57,056 bases of DNA from an uncultured Kiritimatiellota bacterium (GTDB lineage Bacteria > Verrucomicrobiota > Kiritimatiellia > RFP12 > UBA1067). Below the pieces are notes generated by a model. It did no database searches and had not been told where the DNA came from. It saw only the letters and a program-made list of their open reading frames with translations. The DNA lies in NCBI GenBank assembly GCA_934643865.1, contig CAKUCX010000015.1, positions 1 through 57,056 on the forward strand, given 5' to 3'. The number at the start of each line of letters is the position of its first letter. The first letter of the stretch is position 1. Shown here one piece after another: positions 32,585 through 41,800 of the stretch. The translations under genes and the position numbers were made by a program.

Positions 32585-32640
32585 CCTAAAACCTAAAACC
32601 TAAAACCTAAAACCTAAAACCTGAAACCTCATCCCTAAAA
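32585..32640 (+). repeat. CCTAAAA heptanucleotide repeat
   Basis: About five perfect CCTAAAA units from 32585, then CCTGAAA, CCTCATC and CCTAAAA. It is a simple microsatellite with no coding role. Confidence 0.85.
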
Positions 32641-32665
32641 CCTGACAGCGAGAGGTTCAGAATCT

Positions 32666-32680
32666 TGCGCAAATGGATAA
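32666..32680 (+). promoter_or_regulatory. putative XylR-type operator 1 (TGCGCAAATGGATAA)
   Basis: It ends 20 bp before the -10, overlapping the -35 position. The same motif with one change lies at 35678-35692 at nearly the same spacing. Confidence 0.55.
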
Positions 32681-32696
32681 GGCGCGGCGGAGGAAT

Positions 32697-32706
32697 GTGG
32701 TATAAT
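32697..32706 (+). promoter_or_regulatory. promoter of the P1-nuclease/PLC-like gene
   Basis: TGG followed by a perfect TATAAT (32701-32706). No good -35 is present, consistent with activator dependence. GGAGG (32729-32733) is six bases before the ATG. Confidence 0.65.
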
Positions 32707-32739
32707 CCGATTTGTCAAAATCATCATTGGAGGTTGAGG

Positions 32740-34410
32740 ATGCTGAAGAGCGTGTCGGTCGTTTCCGTTTGCATCGCGTGCGCCGTGGGCGGCGCGGGGT
32801 CTGCGTTCGCGTGGGATGTGGAGCATGACGAGATTGCGCAGCTCGTCGGCGAGTCGCTGCCGGCGGAGATCAAGGCGTCGTTCGACTTCGACGACTTCGG
32901 CGTCCTGATGGCCTTCTGCCACTTCCCCGACATGACGGAATGGGAGCCGCGCCGCTGGCGGACGGTGGACGACTACGCGCCGCACGTCGGGCCGGACGAC
33001 CGCGCGATCCTCGCCGCAGCCGGCTGCGGCGGCTACTGGGCGCACACGGAGAAGGGGAAGGCGACGCTGATGGCGCTTCTCGCGCGCGCCTTCGGCCGCG
33101 GCGACCACCGCGTGGCGGCGTTCTACCTCTCGGTGCTGACGCACCCGGTCGGCGACGAGAGCGCGCTCAACCATCCGACGATCCTGAACTTCGTCCACTA
33201 CTGCCACTACCAGGGCGTCGCGTTCGGCACGCGCAAGGTCGAGGCGGGCGCGAAGAACATCTTCGGCTTCCGCTCGGACGGCGACGTCGTGCGGCGCGCG
33301 CGCGCGAAGCTGAAGGGCTACCGCCCGTCCGCGCCCGCCGTCGCCGGCTTCCGCGCGCAGCAGCTCGCGCTCTGCGTGCGGGCCGTCGACCAGGCGGCCT
33401 ATGCGGCCGAGAAGGAGGTGGCGATCGGCTTCGGCCGGCCCGGCGCCGCCGAGGCGCTGGCAGATCTCGTCGCGATGCAGGTGCGGGCGATCCTCGACAT
33501 CGCCTGGACGTGCTGGGTGAACCGCGCGGTTGACGCGGCGCTGCCCGCCGCCGATTTCCAGGCGTGCTTCGACCGCGACGCCGCGCGCGCCACGAAGGCG
33601 CTCGATCCCGGCCGGCAGGCCGTCTTCGCCGACCTTTTCGACGCTTCGCGGAACCCGAAGGCGCCGAAGGGGACGGTCGCCCTCGTCTGCGAGGCCCTGG
33701 GGCTCCGTTCGAGCGGCGCGCAGTCCTACGCCGGGCGGCTTGTCCTGGGGGCGTGCGGGCGGACGCTGCGCGATGCGGGGTACGCCGTCAAGGCATACGA
33801 CTTCCGCAACCTGGCAGCCGGGACGCTCTCGGCCGCCGAGACGCCGACGCTGATCGTCGCGGCCGGGTTCCACGCCCCGGAGGCCGAGGCGGCGCGGGCG
33901 CTCGCCGCCTACCGCGACGCGGGCGGGCGCATCGTCTACGTGAGCGGGCAGGATCCGGGCGGCAGCGTGCGCGGGTATGGCGATCCGTTCGGCATCACCG
34001 GCTTCGGCGCGGCACTCGCAGACCGCGCGCCGGAGGACCTGCCCGTCTCGCCCCGGTGGCATCGCGCCGGCATCTGTTCCGACTGGCGGAAGATGGCGGT
34101 CGTCCTGGACGGCGTGCGGCATCCGCTTCGCCGCGACGCGAACGGCGACGGCTACGCGAAGCCCGCCTGCGCGCAGGAGATCCTGCCGGGGCCCGGCATC
34201 GAGCCGCTGGCGTACCTCGACAACGGGCGGGCGCGCTTCTGCGTCGCCGCGCGCAAGGGGAACGTGACGTGGCTGCCGGTCTACCTGCTCTCGCCGTTCC
34301 TCTTCTCGGACGACACGTCCCTCGACTTCGGCGCGCTGCGGCTCGACGCCTTCGCCGCGCCGCTCCTCCTCCAGGTGGTGGAGGCGGCGTCCGCGAACAG
34401 GCCTGAATGA
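32740..34410 (+). CDS. exported P1-nuclease/zinc-phospholipase C-like protein with amidotransferase-like C-terminus
   Basis: A 556-residue protein. The signal peptide ends SAFA before Trp25, so a mature N-terminal Trp is likely, as in P1 nuclease and phospholipase C, where it binds zinc. Further candidate ligands are His29, His61 and Asp64 (FCHFPDM), and His135, Asp139 and His145 in THPVGDESALNHP. That stretch mirrors the family HxxGDxxxPLH motif. Residues about 330-440 look like a flavodoxin/class I amidotransferase-like fold (LIVAAGFHAPEAEAARALAAYRDAGGRIVYVSG). Substrate is unknown; a phosphoester is plausible. The regulator follows, linked by a small overlapping frame. Confidence 0.55.
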   Translation: MLKSVSVVSVCIACAVGGAGSAFAWDVEHDEIAQLVGESLPAEIKASFDFDDFGVLMAFCHFPDMTEWEPRRWRTVDDYAPHVGPDDRAILAAAGCGGYWAHTEKGKATLMALLARAFGRGDHRVAAFYLSVLTHPVGDESALNHPTILNFVHYCHYQGVAFGTRKVEAGAKNIFGFRSDGDVVRRARAKLKGYRPSAPAVAGFRAQQLALCVRAVDQAAYAAEKEVAIGFGRPGAAEALADLVAMQVRAILDIAWTCWVNRAVDAALPAADFQACFDRDAARATKALDPGRQAVFADLFDASRNPKAPKGTVALVCEALGLRSSGAQSYAGRLVLGACGRTLRDAGYAVKAYDFRNLAAGTLSAAETPTLIVAAGFHAPEAEAARALAAYRDAGGRIVYVSGQDPGGSVRGYGDPFGITGFGAALADRAPEDLPVSPRWHRAGICSDWRKMAVVLDGVRHPLRRDANGDGYAKPACAQEILPGPGIEPLAYLDNGRARFCVAARKGNVTWLPVYLLSPFLFSDDTSLDFGALRLDAFAAPLLLQVVEAASANRPE

Positions 34411-34514
34411 GCGCGCCGCCGCCTTTCCGCGAGAAGCGTTCGTACGCGGTCGGCGACGCCGCGTTCCCGCTCGCCCTGCCGCTTCTGCAGATCGGGGGGC
34501 GGCGTGACGCCTGA
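34407..34514 (+). CDS. possible 35-residue coupled leader peptide
   Basis: The ATG overlaps the preceding stop (ATGA). The frame (MSAPPPFREKRSYAVGD...) runs 35 codons and ends after the regulator's GTG start at 34504. No homology or Shine-Dalgarno of its own is visible. It could carry ribosomes to the regulator gene or be chance. Confidence 0.25.
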   Translation: MSAPPPFREKRSYAVGDAAFPLALPLLQIGGRRDA

Positions 34515-35664
34515 TGCGTGCATCGTGCTGGCGCTGCATACGTACGACAGCGCCATCTGGAAGACGCAGTATGCGGGGCTGTGCCGCTATTGCCGTCCGC
34601 GCGGCTGGACGGTGCGTGACTGCTGCCTGGGCCGCTCCGTGCATCTGCGAACCCTCCGCCGCCTGGTCCGGGACGCGCGGGTCGTCGGCGTCATCTCCTC
34701 CCTGCCGATGCGACTGCCGCCCGCCGTCCGGGCGCGCGTGCCCGTCGTCTGCTTCGACTGCCCGCGCACGGCCGTCCCCGAGGGGATCCCGCACATCCGG
34801 CACGATGCCGACCAGACGGCCCATCTGGCCGCCGGCGAGCTGATGTCCCTGCCGCTTCGGTGCCTCGCCTATGCGCATCTGCCGTCCGACATGTACTGGA
34901 GCCGGGAGCGGGCGGAGGCGTTCGCGCGGGAGATCCTGCGGCGCGGCGGGCACCTCGGCCCGGCGTTCCGGCAGCCGGGGGTTTCCGACAGGCGCCGGCT
35001 GCTGCCGGCCGTGGTGCGCTGGCTCGCCGGCCTTCCGAAGCCCTGCGGCGTCTTTGCCGCGAACGACGAGATGGCGCAGGTCGTCGTGCAGGCGTGCGCG
35101 CGCGCGCACCTGCGCGTCCCCGACGACGTGGCCGTCGTGGGCGTGGACAACGACCCGCGCTTCTGCGAGGGGGCGGTTCCGATTTCAAGCGTCATGCCGG
35201 ACTGGGACGCCGGCGCGTTTCTGGCGGCGCGGGCGCTCGACCGGATCGTGCGCGCCGATGCGCGCGCGGTGGAGGCGACGGCGTTCCGTCCGCTCGGGCT
35301 CATGCGGCGGCAGTCGTCGGGCGGCGGGCACCGCGCGCGCCAGGAACCGCGTATCCAGGAGGCCGTCGGCCTGATCCGTGCGGAGGCGTGCGCGGGCCTT
35401 CGCGCCGCGCGCGTCCTCGGCGTGATGCGCGGCGCGCGCCGTTCGGCCGAGCAGACGTTCCGCAGCGTGACGGGCATGAGCGTTCTGGAGGCCATCCGCA
35501 GGGCCCGCTTCGAGAACGCGCAGATCCTGCTCGAAACGACCCGCCGGGACGTCGCCTACGTGGCACAGGCGTCCGGCTACCGGAGCGTGCCGACGTTCTG
35601 CCGCACGTTCAAGGCCGCACTGGGGCTCTCGCCGCTCGAATGGCGGGCGAAGAGCCGGGCGTGA
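34504..35664 (+). CDS. XylR-type AraC-family transcriptional regulator
   Basis: A 386-residue regulator. Residues about 1-270 are a LacI/GalR-like periplasmic-binding-protein fold for a sugar effector (YAGLCRYCRPRGWTV, PVVCFDCPR, VFAANDEMAQVV, VAVVGVDNDP). Residues about 280-386 are the AraC double helix-turn-helix (RRSAEQTFRSVTGMSVLEAIRRARFENAQILL, then VAYVAQASGYRSVPTFCRTFKAALGLSPLEWR). The start is the GTG at 34504 behind a G-rich ribosome site. The gene lies between two promoters that share a 15-nt motif over their -35 regions, so it probably activates both in response to a locus sugar. Confidence 0.88.
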   Translation: MTPDACIVLALHTYDSAIWKTQYAGLCRYCRPRGWTVRDCCLGRSVHLRTLRRLVRDARVVGVISSLPMRLPPAVRARVPVVCFDCPRTAVPEGIPHIRHDADQTAHLAAGELMSLPLRCLAYAHLPSDMYWSRERAEAFAREILRRGGHLGPAFRQPGVSDRRRLLPAVVRWLAGLPKPCGVFAANDEMAQVVVQACARAHLRVPDDVAVVGVDNDPRFCEGAVPISSVMPDWDAGAFLAARALDRIVRADARAVEATAFRPLGLMRRQSSGGGHRARQEPRIQEAVGLIRAEACAGLRAARVLGVMRGARRSAEQTFRSVTGMSVLEAIRRARFENAQILLETTRRDVAYVAQASGYRSVPTFCRTFKAALGLSPLEWRAKSRA

Positions 35665-35677
35665 GCCCGTTCGTTTC

Positions 35678-35692
35678 TGCGCAAACGGATAA
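35678..35692 (+). promoter_or_regulatory. putative XylR-type operator 2 (TGCGCAAACGGATAA)
   Basis: It ends 21 bp before the -10 of the GH27 fusion operon and differs from the 32666 copy at one base. Confidence 0.55.
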
Positions 35693-35710
35693 TATTGTGT
35701 GGTGGAAATG

Positions 35711-35719
35711 TGCTACACT
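35711..35719 (+). promoter_or_regulatory. extended -10 promoter of the GH27 fusion operon
   Basis: TG (35711-35712), C, TACACT (35714-35719). TTTGGAG is six bases before the ATG at 35748. Confidence 0.6.
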
Positions 35720-35747
35720 GCACTCGAAGGGCGATTTGGAGAACGAC

Positions 35748-38700
35748 ATGCCGACGACAACATACACAGGTTCCCCGATGCTGCGGTCGCTGCTGGTGGG
35801 GACGCTGGCCGCGTTGGGACTCGTTTGGTCCGCTGCGGCCGGCGGCGCGGCCGCCTCGTGTGCGCCGTCGCCGAAAGGCCCGGAGGCGTACCTGCTCCAG
35901 GCGCGGCGGCTCTATCCGACGGCGTCGTGGTGCGGCCTGACGAACTCGCTCGTCGACGCCTTCCTCGATCCGGCGGCAGTGGCGGACGACCGTCCCGTGC
36001 CGCAGGGGCGGATCCGTTGGCACCACGTGCCGGGCATGCGCAACGTGCGTGACATCGGCGGGTGGAACGGTCTGCCGACCGGGCGTGTCTTCCGGGGCTC
36101 GGAGCCGGACTGCCTGCCGGTCGAACAGGTCGGTGAGAAGCGCTTCCACCGTCTGGGCGTGACGGAAGCGGGTCTGCGCACGATGCGCGAGACGTTGAAG
36201 ATCCAAACGGATCTCGACCTGCGTGCGGCTTCGGAATGCCCGCATCCCGACGTCTCGGCCCTGGGCGTCCGCCTCGTGCGCGTGCCGCTCGGCGCCTATC
36301 TGGGCGCGTTCACCGCGACGAACCAGTACGCGCAGGCGCTGCGCGTCTTTGCCGTACGCGGGAACTACCCGATCTACTTCCACTGCTGGGGCGGCGCCGA
36401 CCGCACGGGGACGCTCGCGTATCTGGTCGAGGGTCTGTGCGGCGTCTCGGAGGCGGACCTTGCGGTCGACTACGAGCTGACGTCGTTCGCGCGTGTCTTC
36501 GGCCTGCGGCGACGGACGGGCACGCCGCATCCCGAGACGGGACGGCCGGAGTGCGCATTCCCGGCGTTCGTCGCGCGGCTCAAGGGCTATCCCGGCGGGA
36601 CGATGGCCGAGAAGATTTCCGTTTACATGGAGCGGACGCTGGGCCTCGCGAAGGCCGAGATCGCCGCCATCCGGAACAACGTCATGGGCGAGGGGACGTC
36701 TGTACCCGATGTCCGGGAGACCGTTGTCCGGCTGGAGGAGCTGGACATCCACGCCTTTACGGAACCGACCTGGGAGACGCGGCCGCGCGCGAAGCGCAGC
36801 GTGCGCGATACGCCGCTCACGGTCGGCGGCATCACGTACGAGAACGGTGTCGGTCTGCTCGTGAAGGACACGATTCTCGGCGACTTCTTCCCCGGTGGAA
36901 AATGCCGTCGTTTCGAGGTGGCGTTCGGCCTCGACGCGCGCGCCCACCGGGACGCCCGGACCGTGTTGAACGTCTGGGGCGACGAACGGCTGCTCGCCAC
37001 GTCGGGCGAAGTCGGCCCCGGCGAGGCGGCGCGGGAGATGAAGGTCGACCTTGCCGGCGTGAAGGTCGTCCGGATCGAGGTCACGGATGCGGGGGGGCCG
37101 AACGACGGCGTCTGCGCCGACCTGTGCGAGGCGAAGTTCGTGATGGAGGACGGCGCGGAGATGCTGGAGAGCCCCGCGCCGTTCTCGCCGCAGCTGGGCA
37201 TCCTCACGCCGGCGTCTGACGGGAGGCCGCGCATCAACGGGCCGTCCCTCTACGGCGTCCGTCCGGGCAAGGTCCTCCTCTACCGCGTGCCGGTGAGCGG
37301 CGAGAAGCCGCTTGCCGTGACGGTCGAGGGGCTTCCCGAGGGGACGTGGTTCGACGCGGCGACGTCCATGCTGCGCGGCACGACGCCCATGCGGAAGGGC
37401 GACTATCCGCTGACGGTGACGGCGAAGAACGCCAGGGGCGTCGCCCGGCGCGCCCTCACGCTCGTCGTCGGCGACCGGATCGGCCTGACGCCGCCGATGG
37501 GCTGGAACAGCTGGAACTGCTTTGCGCCGAACGTTTCCGACGCGCGCGTGCGCGCCCAGGCGGAGGCGATGTTCCGCCTTGGCCTCGTCGAACACGGCTG
37601 GCAGTATCTTGTCATCGACGACTACTGGGAGCGCAACGAGGAGAAGGGCAGGAAGCCCGGCTTCGCGCATCTGGCGGGGCCTGTGCGCGACGCGGACGGG
37701 AACATCCTCCTCAACGCGCGCTTCCCCGACATGAAGGCCCTCGTGGACCATGTCCACGCGCTGGGGCTCAAGATCGGCATCTATTCCTCGCCGGGTCCGA
37801 AGACGTGCGGCCGCTGCGAAGGCAGCTGGATGCACGAGTGGCGCGACGCACGGCAGTACGCCGCCTGGGGATTCGACTACCTGAAATACGACTTCTGCTC
37901 GGGCGGGACCGTCCGTTTCGGCCGTGCGCCCATGAACCGGCTCTATCCGTGGCTCATGATGGGCAAGGCGCTCAAGGAGCAGGACCGCGACATCTACTAT
38001 TCTCTCTCGGGCGGCGGACAGGGCTACGCCGAGCAGGTCTACGCGAACGCGTGGCGTCTTACGAGCGACGTCTTCAACAGCTGGCCGCACATCCGCCGCT
38101 CGATGGACGCCGAGCGCGTCAACTGGATGTACACGCGCCCAAGTGTGTGGGGCGACCCCGACATGCTCGTGCTCCAGACAAACGGGCCGAAGCGCGGGCA
38201 CCGCCTGACGCCGAACGAACAGTACACGCACATCTCGATGTGGTGTCTCTTCGCCGCGCCGCTGATGATCGGCAACGACATGACGAAGATGAACGACTTC
38301 ACGCGGTCGCTCCTCACGAACGACGAGGTGCTGGACGTCAACCAGGATCCGCTCGGCCTCTGCGCGGCCTGTGTCCAGCGGCCGAACGGCGGGCGCGACG
38401 AGGTGTGGGCCAAGCCGATGGCGGACGGCTCCATCGCGGCGGGCATCCTCAACCTGTCCTACGAACCCCGTCGGGTCAAGATGTGCTTCAAGCGGCTTGG
38501 CATGCGCGGGACGTGGCGCGTGCGCGACCTGTGGCGCCAACGCGAGGAAGGGCTTTTCGAGAACGGCTACGAGGTCGAGATCCCGGGACACGCCACGCAG
38601 CTCGTCCGCATCTGGCCGGCGGAGGGTGGACATTTCGACGGCGACGTCCAGGACATCCGCGACTTCGCGTGGATGAACGAGATCGCGGCGTATCGTCCGC

Positions 38701-38828
38701 TCAAGCCGCAGGACGGCGACTGCGCCGGTTGCGGCGAACGTTCGGCACAGGCGCGGCACGTCTCGGAGGACAATTCGGACGAGATGGCGGCCACCGTCGA
38801 GGCCGAGGGCAAGAAAGGCGGAAAGTGA
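35748..38828 (+). CDS. exported tyrosine-phosphatase-like/NPCBM/GH27 fusion (alpha-galactosidase type)
   Basis: A 1,026-residue multidomain exported protein. After a signal peptide (LLVGTLAALGLVWSAAAGGA), residues about 90-320 form a protein-tyrosine-phosphatase-like domain with FHCWGGADRTGT, an intact HCx5R loop near residue 212. Residues about 350-465 match an NPCBM carbohydrate-binding domain. An Ig-like He_PIG-type module covers about 485-575. GH27 starts at GLTPPMGWNSWNCF (near 578), with the nucleophile in YLKYDFC (near 715) and acid/base in LTSDV (near 773). It should release alpha-galactose or a relative. The acidic tail after residue 960 is unassigned. It heads a four-gene operon. 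Confidence 0.85.
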   Translation: MPTTTYTGSPMLRSLLVGTLAALGLVWSAAAGGAAASCAPSPKGPEAYLLQARRLYPTASWCGLTNSLVDAFLDPAAVADDRPVPQGRIRWHHVPGMRNVRDIGGWNGLPTGRVFRGSEPDCLPVEQVGEKRFHRLGVTEAGLRTMRETLKIQTDLDLRAASECPHPDVSALGVRLVRVPLGAYLGAFTATNQYAQALRVFAVRGNYPIYFHCWGGADRTGTLAYLVEGLCGVSEADLAVDYELTSFARVFGLRRRTGTPHPETGRPECAFPAFVARLKGYPGGTMAEKISVYMERTLGLAKAEIAAIRNNVMGEGTSVPDVRETVVRLEELDIHAFTEPTWETRPRAKRSVRDTPLTVGGITYENGVGLLVKDTILGDFFPGGKCRRFEVAFGLDARAHRDARTVLNVWGDERLLATSGEVGPGEAAREMKVDLAGVKVVRIEVTDAGGPNDGVCADLCEAKFVMEDGAEMLESPAPFSPQLGILTPASDGRPRINGPSLYGVRPGKVLLYRVPVSGEKPLAVTVEGLPEGTWFDAATSMLRGTTPMRKGDYPLTVTAKNARGVARRALTLVVGDRIGLTPPMGWNSWNCFAPNVSDARVRAQAEAMFRLGLVEHGWQYLVIDDYWERNEEKGRKPGFAHLAGPVRDADGNILLNARFPDMKALVDHVHALGLKIGIYSSPGPKTCGRCEGSWMHEWRDARQYAAWGFDYLKYDFCSGGTVRFGRAPMNRLYPWLMMGKALKEQDRDIYYSLSGGGQGYAEQVYANAWRLTSDVFNSWPHIRRSMDAERVNWMYTRPSVWGDPDMLVLQTNGPKRGHRLTPNEQYTHISMWCLFAAPLMIGNDMTKMNDFTRSLLTNDEVLDVNQDPLGLCAACVQRPNGGRDEVWAKPMADGSIAAGILNLSYEPRRVKMCFKRLGMRGTWRVRDLWRQREEGLFENGYEVEIPGHATQLVRIWPAEGGHFDGDVQDIRDFAWMNEIAAYRPLKPQDGDCAGCGERSAQARHVSEDNSDEMAATVEAEGKKGGK

Positions 38829-38836
38829 GGGCGCGC

Positions 38837-41800
38837 ATGGTCGACACGGCGTTGATGAAAAGTCTGGTGGCGGTGGCGTTGGTCGCCGTTCGTCTCACCG
38901 CATCGGCGGGGGGCGATCTCGAAAGCGCCGAGGTCTGGGCGTCGGCGAAGGACGGCAAGACGCCGTTCGTCCTGACGCCGCTCGTCGGCGAGACGGACTG
39001 GACGGAGGGGAAGGCGGGGTATCTCCAGGCCGGCGCCTACGAGACGTGGAACGAGACGGCGTTCACGCTCACGGCGAAGGGCGACGGGCGTTTCTTCGTC
39101 GGGCTGTCCGCGCCGCACAACGTGCGCCGGCTCTACCCGGAGGTCGCCTGGACGGACATCTCGATCGCGGGCGCGGGCCGCCAGGAGAACCTCGACTTCG
39201 CGCACGGCCTGACGTTCTGGGGCGTCAGCACGAAGGACGCGCCGCGCATTGAGACGGTCGCCGGGAGGCGCGCGCTCGTCGTGCGCGCCGACCGCGGGCG
39301 CTATCGGGGGCTTGACCTGAAGGCGGGCGACACGGTGACGGTCCGGGCGAAGTTCCGCCTCATGGGGCCGAGCGCGGCGCCGGCGCGGCAGCGCCCGCTC
39401 GACGTCTCGGCGGCCGTGAACGCCCCCGTGCCGGAGGGCGTGGCGCTCCCGTGCGCGAAGCGCGACTTCATCGGCATCTACGTGAAGACGCCGGACCCGG
39501 CGGCGCACGGCGGCGCCCAGTGCGTGCGCTTCCGCAACCGCGCGGTCCAGCCGGGGGCCGCCGCCGTCACGCTCCTGGACGGCGCGGCCGAGCCGAGCCG
39601 CTACCTCTACCTCCTCCTGTCGTCCAGCTACACGAAGGGGCCCGACCTCGCGACGGTCGCCGTCACCTACGCCGACGGTACGACGGACACGCTTGCAATC
39701 GCGAAGGGCCGCGAACTCGCCGACTGGTCGCACACGCTGAACGGCGACGCCTGCCAGACGGTTTTCTCGGCGAACGGCGAGAACGGCACGCGCCACCTCA
39801 TGCTCGCGCGCGTCGTCCTGGACGAGCGGAAGGCCCCCGTGAAGATCGCGCTCGCGACGGCGGAGAACAGCAACCTTTCTCTCTACGGCGCGACGCTGAC
39901 GAGTGCGGACTGGAAGCCCGTGCGGGCCGAGAACGTAACGTTCCGCCTCGGCGGCGAGTGGCGCCTTCCGGACATGCCGGGCCGCGACATCGTGGCCGGC
40001 TCGGCCCTCGACCTCTCGGGGCAGATCGACTTCGCGCCGTGCGGCACGTATGGTCGGGTCGTCCAGCGGGATGGGCGCCTGTGCTTCGAGAAACGCCCCG
40101 ACCGTCCGCTGCGTTTCTTCGGCAACCATTCGTCCAGCCAGTGGGTGTGCGACTGGGAGCCGGACGCGGACCGCTACTGCGAGCAGATGCGGCGCGTCGG
40201 CTGCAACGCGATCCGCCTCTCCATCCACCGCCTCGGCTGCGACTGGTGGGACGAGCGCGCGGACTGCCTTCGGCGGCATCCGCATGCCGACGGGTTCTTC
40301 CGCGACGACCGCATCGACAACTTCCTGCGCTTCGTCGCCGCGTTCAACCGCCACGGCATCTACTTCCTGATGGGGTCGGGCGGCGGGCCGCAGGAGATCG
40401 AGGCGATGATGGCGGGCGACGCCGAGTCGCTTGAGTACTACCGCCAGTTCACGATCCGCCTGCTCAACAGGCGCAACCCCTACACGGGCAACCTCGTCAA
40501 GGACGAGCCGTGCCTCCTCGGCTGGGAGTTCGCGAACGAGCAGAGCGTCCAGCATGTCCAGCACATCGTCGCCGAAGTCCCCAATCCCGATGCGCCCCGC
40601 TCGTCCTTCCACCCGGTGCAGGCCAAGTACGCCGCGCGCGTGCGCATGCTCGTGAAGCCGCGCTGGGAGGCGTTCCTCAAGAAGAAATACGGCGACGGCT
40701 GGGCGCGGCACGCGGCCTACCCGAGGCGCTACACGGAGAAGACGCCGAACGCGCTCGACTTCCAGCTCTTCTCGCAGGAGCTGATGGAGGCCCAGATCCG
40801 CTTCTACCGCGACGTCATGAAGGAGGCCGGCTGGGACCGGCCGACGATGTGGGGCAACTACGACAAGATCCTCCGCACGACCGAGACGCGCGTGAAGACG
40901 GGGATGGCGACCGAGGTCAACAACTACCATTCCTTCCTCGCGGACGACGGCCACGGCCCGCAGGTCTCGTCGGCGACCGACGGCATGGCCGCGTTCCGCG
41001 ACATCGCCGGCGCGGCGATCCCGGGCCAGCCCGTCGTCGTCACCGAGTACAACGACTGCCAGCACAACCGCTACTGCCACGAGATGGGCCTGGCGGCCGG
41101 CGCAATCGCCGCGCTCCAGGGCTGGGATGCGTTCTTCCTGCACAACTCGACGGTGCTGACCGACGGGCTGACCGCACCGCCGTCCTTCAACATGAACGAC
41201 GGGCTCGTCATCGCGAACCACTTCTCGATGCGCGCCTCGACGTTCCTCGCGGCGTGCCTCTACGGACGCGGCGACGCGGCGACTTCGCCGCACACGGTCA
41301 CGCTCGACTACACGAAGGCGTTCATGGGCACGCTCTCCTCGACGAGCTACCCCGACCCGCAGCAGCTGCGTGCCGTCATGCTCTGCGGCGTGCGCGTCGA
41401 CTGGCCGGAATACGGCGCGACGCCCGGCTACAAGGCCGACCTCTCCTTCCCCGGCTTCGGCAACGATACGGCCGGCACCTACGAGTTCCTGCTCGCGCAG
41501 GCGAGCGACTCGAAGGCGCGCACGGCCGTCCTGGAGGCGATGGTCGCGCGGATGCGCGCGGCGGGCGTCCTCGGGCCCGCGAACCGCACGGACGTGAGGC
41601 GGGGCGTGTACGAGTCGGACACGGGCGAGCTGCTGGTCGAGTCGGCCCTGCCGCGCATGCGCGTCGCCACGCAGCGCAGCGAGGCCGTCTCGCTTCCGGC
41701 GAACGGCGCGTATCGGGCCGGCTGCCTGGAGATCGTGCGCACGAAGAACAACGCGACGTTCGCCGCCGTCGCGGTGGACGGGCGGCCGCTCGCGGCGTCG

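Larger units (their letters stand above)
32291..32739. other. repeat-filled intergenic region with a regulated promoter
   Basis: 449 bp without a gene. It holds a complete palindromic-repeat pair (32329-32433), degenerate 26-bp tandems (32444-32560), a C11 tract (32567-32577), CCTAAAA heptamers, a 15-nt operator-like motif (32666-32680) and a TATAAT promoter. Confidence 0.7.

Noticed and set aside
32585..32640. A real telomere end or linear replicon terminus
   Set aside because: The heptamers are internal, short and followed by ordinary genes in both directions.
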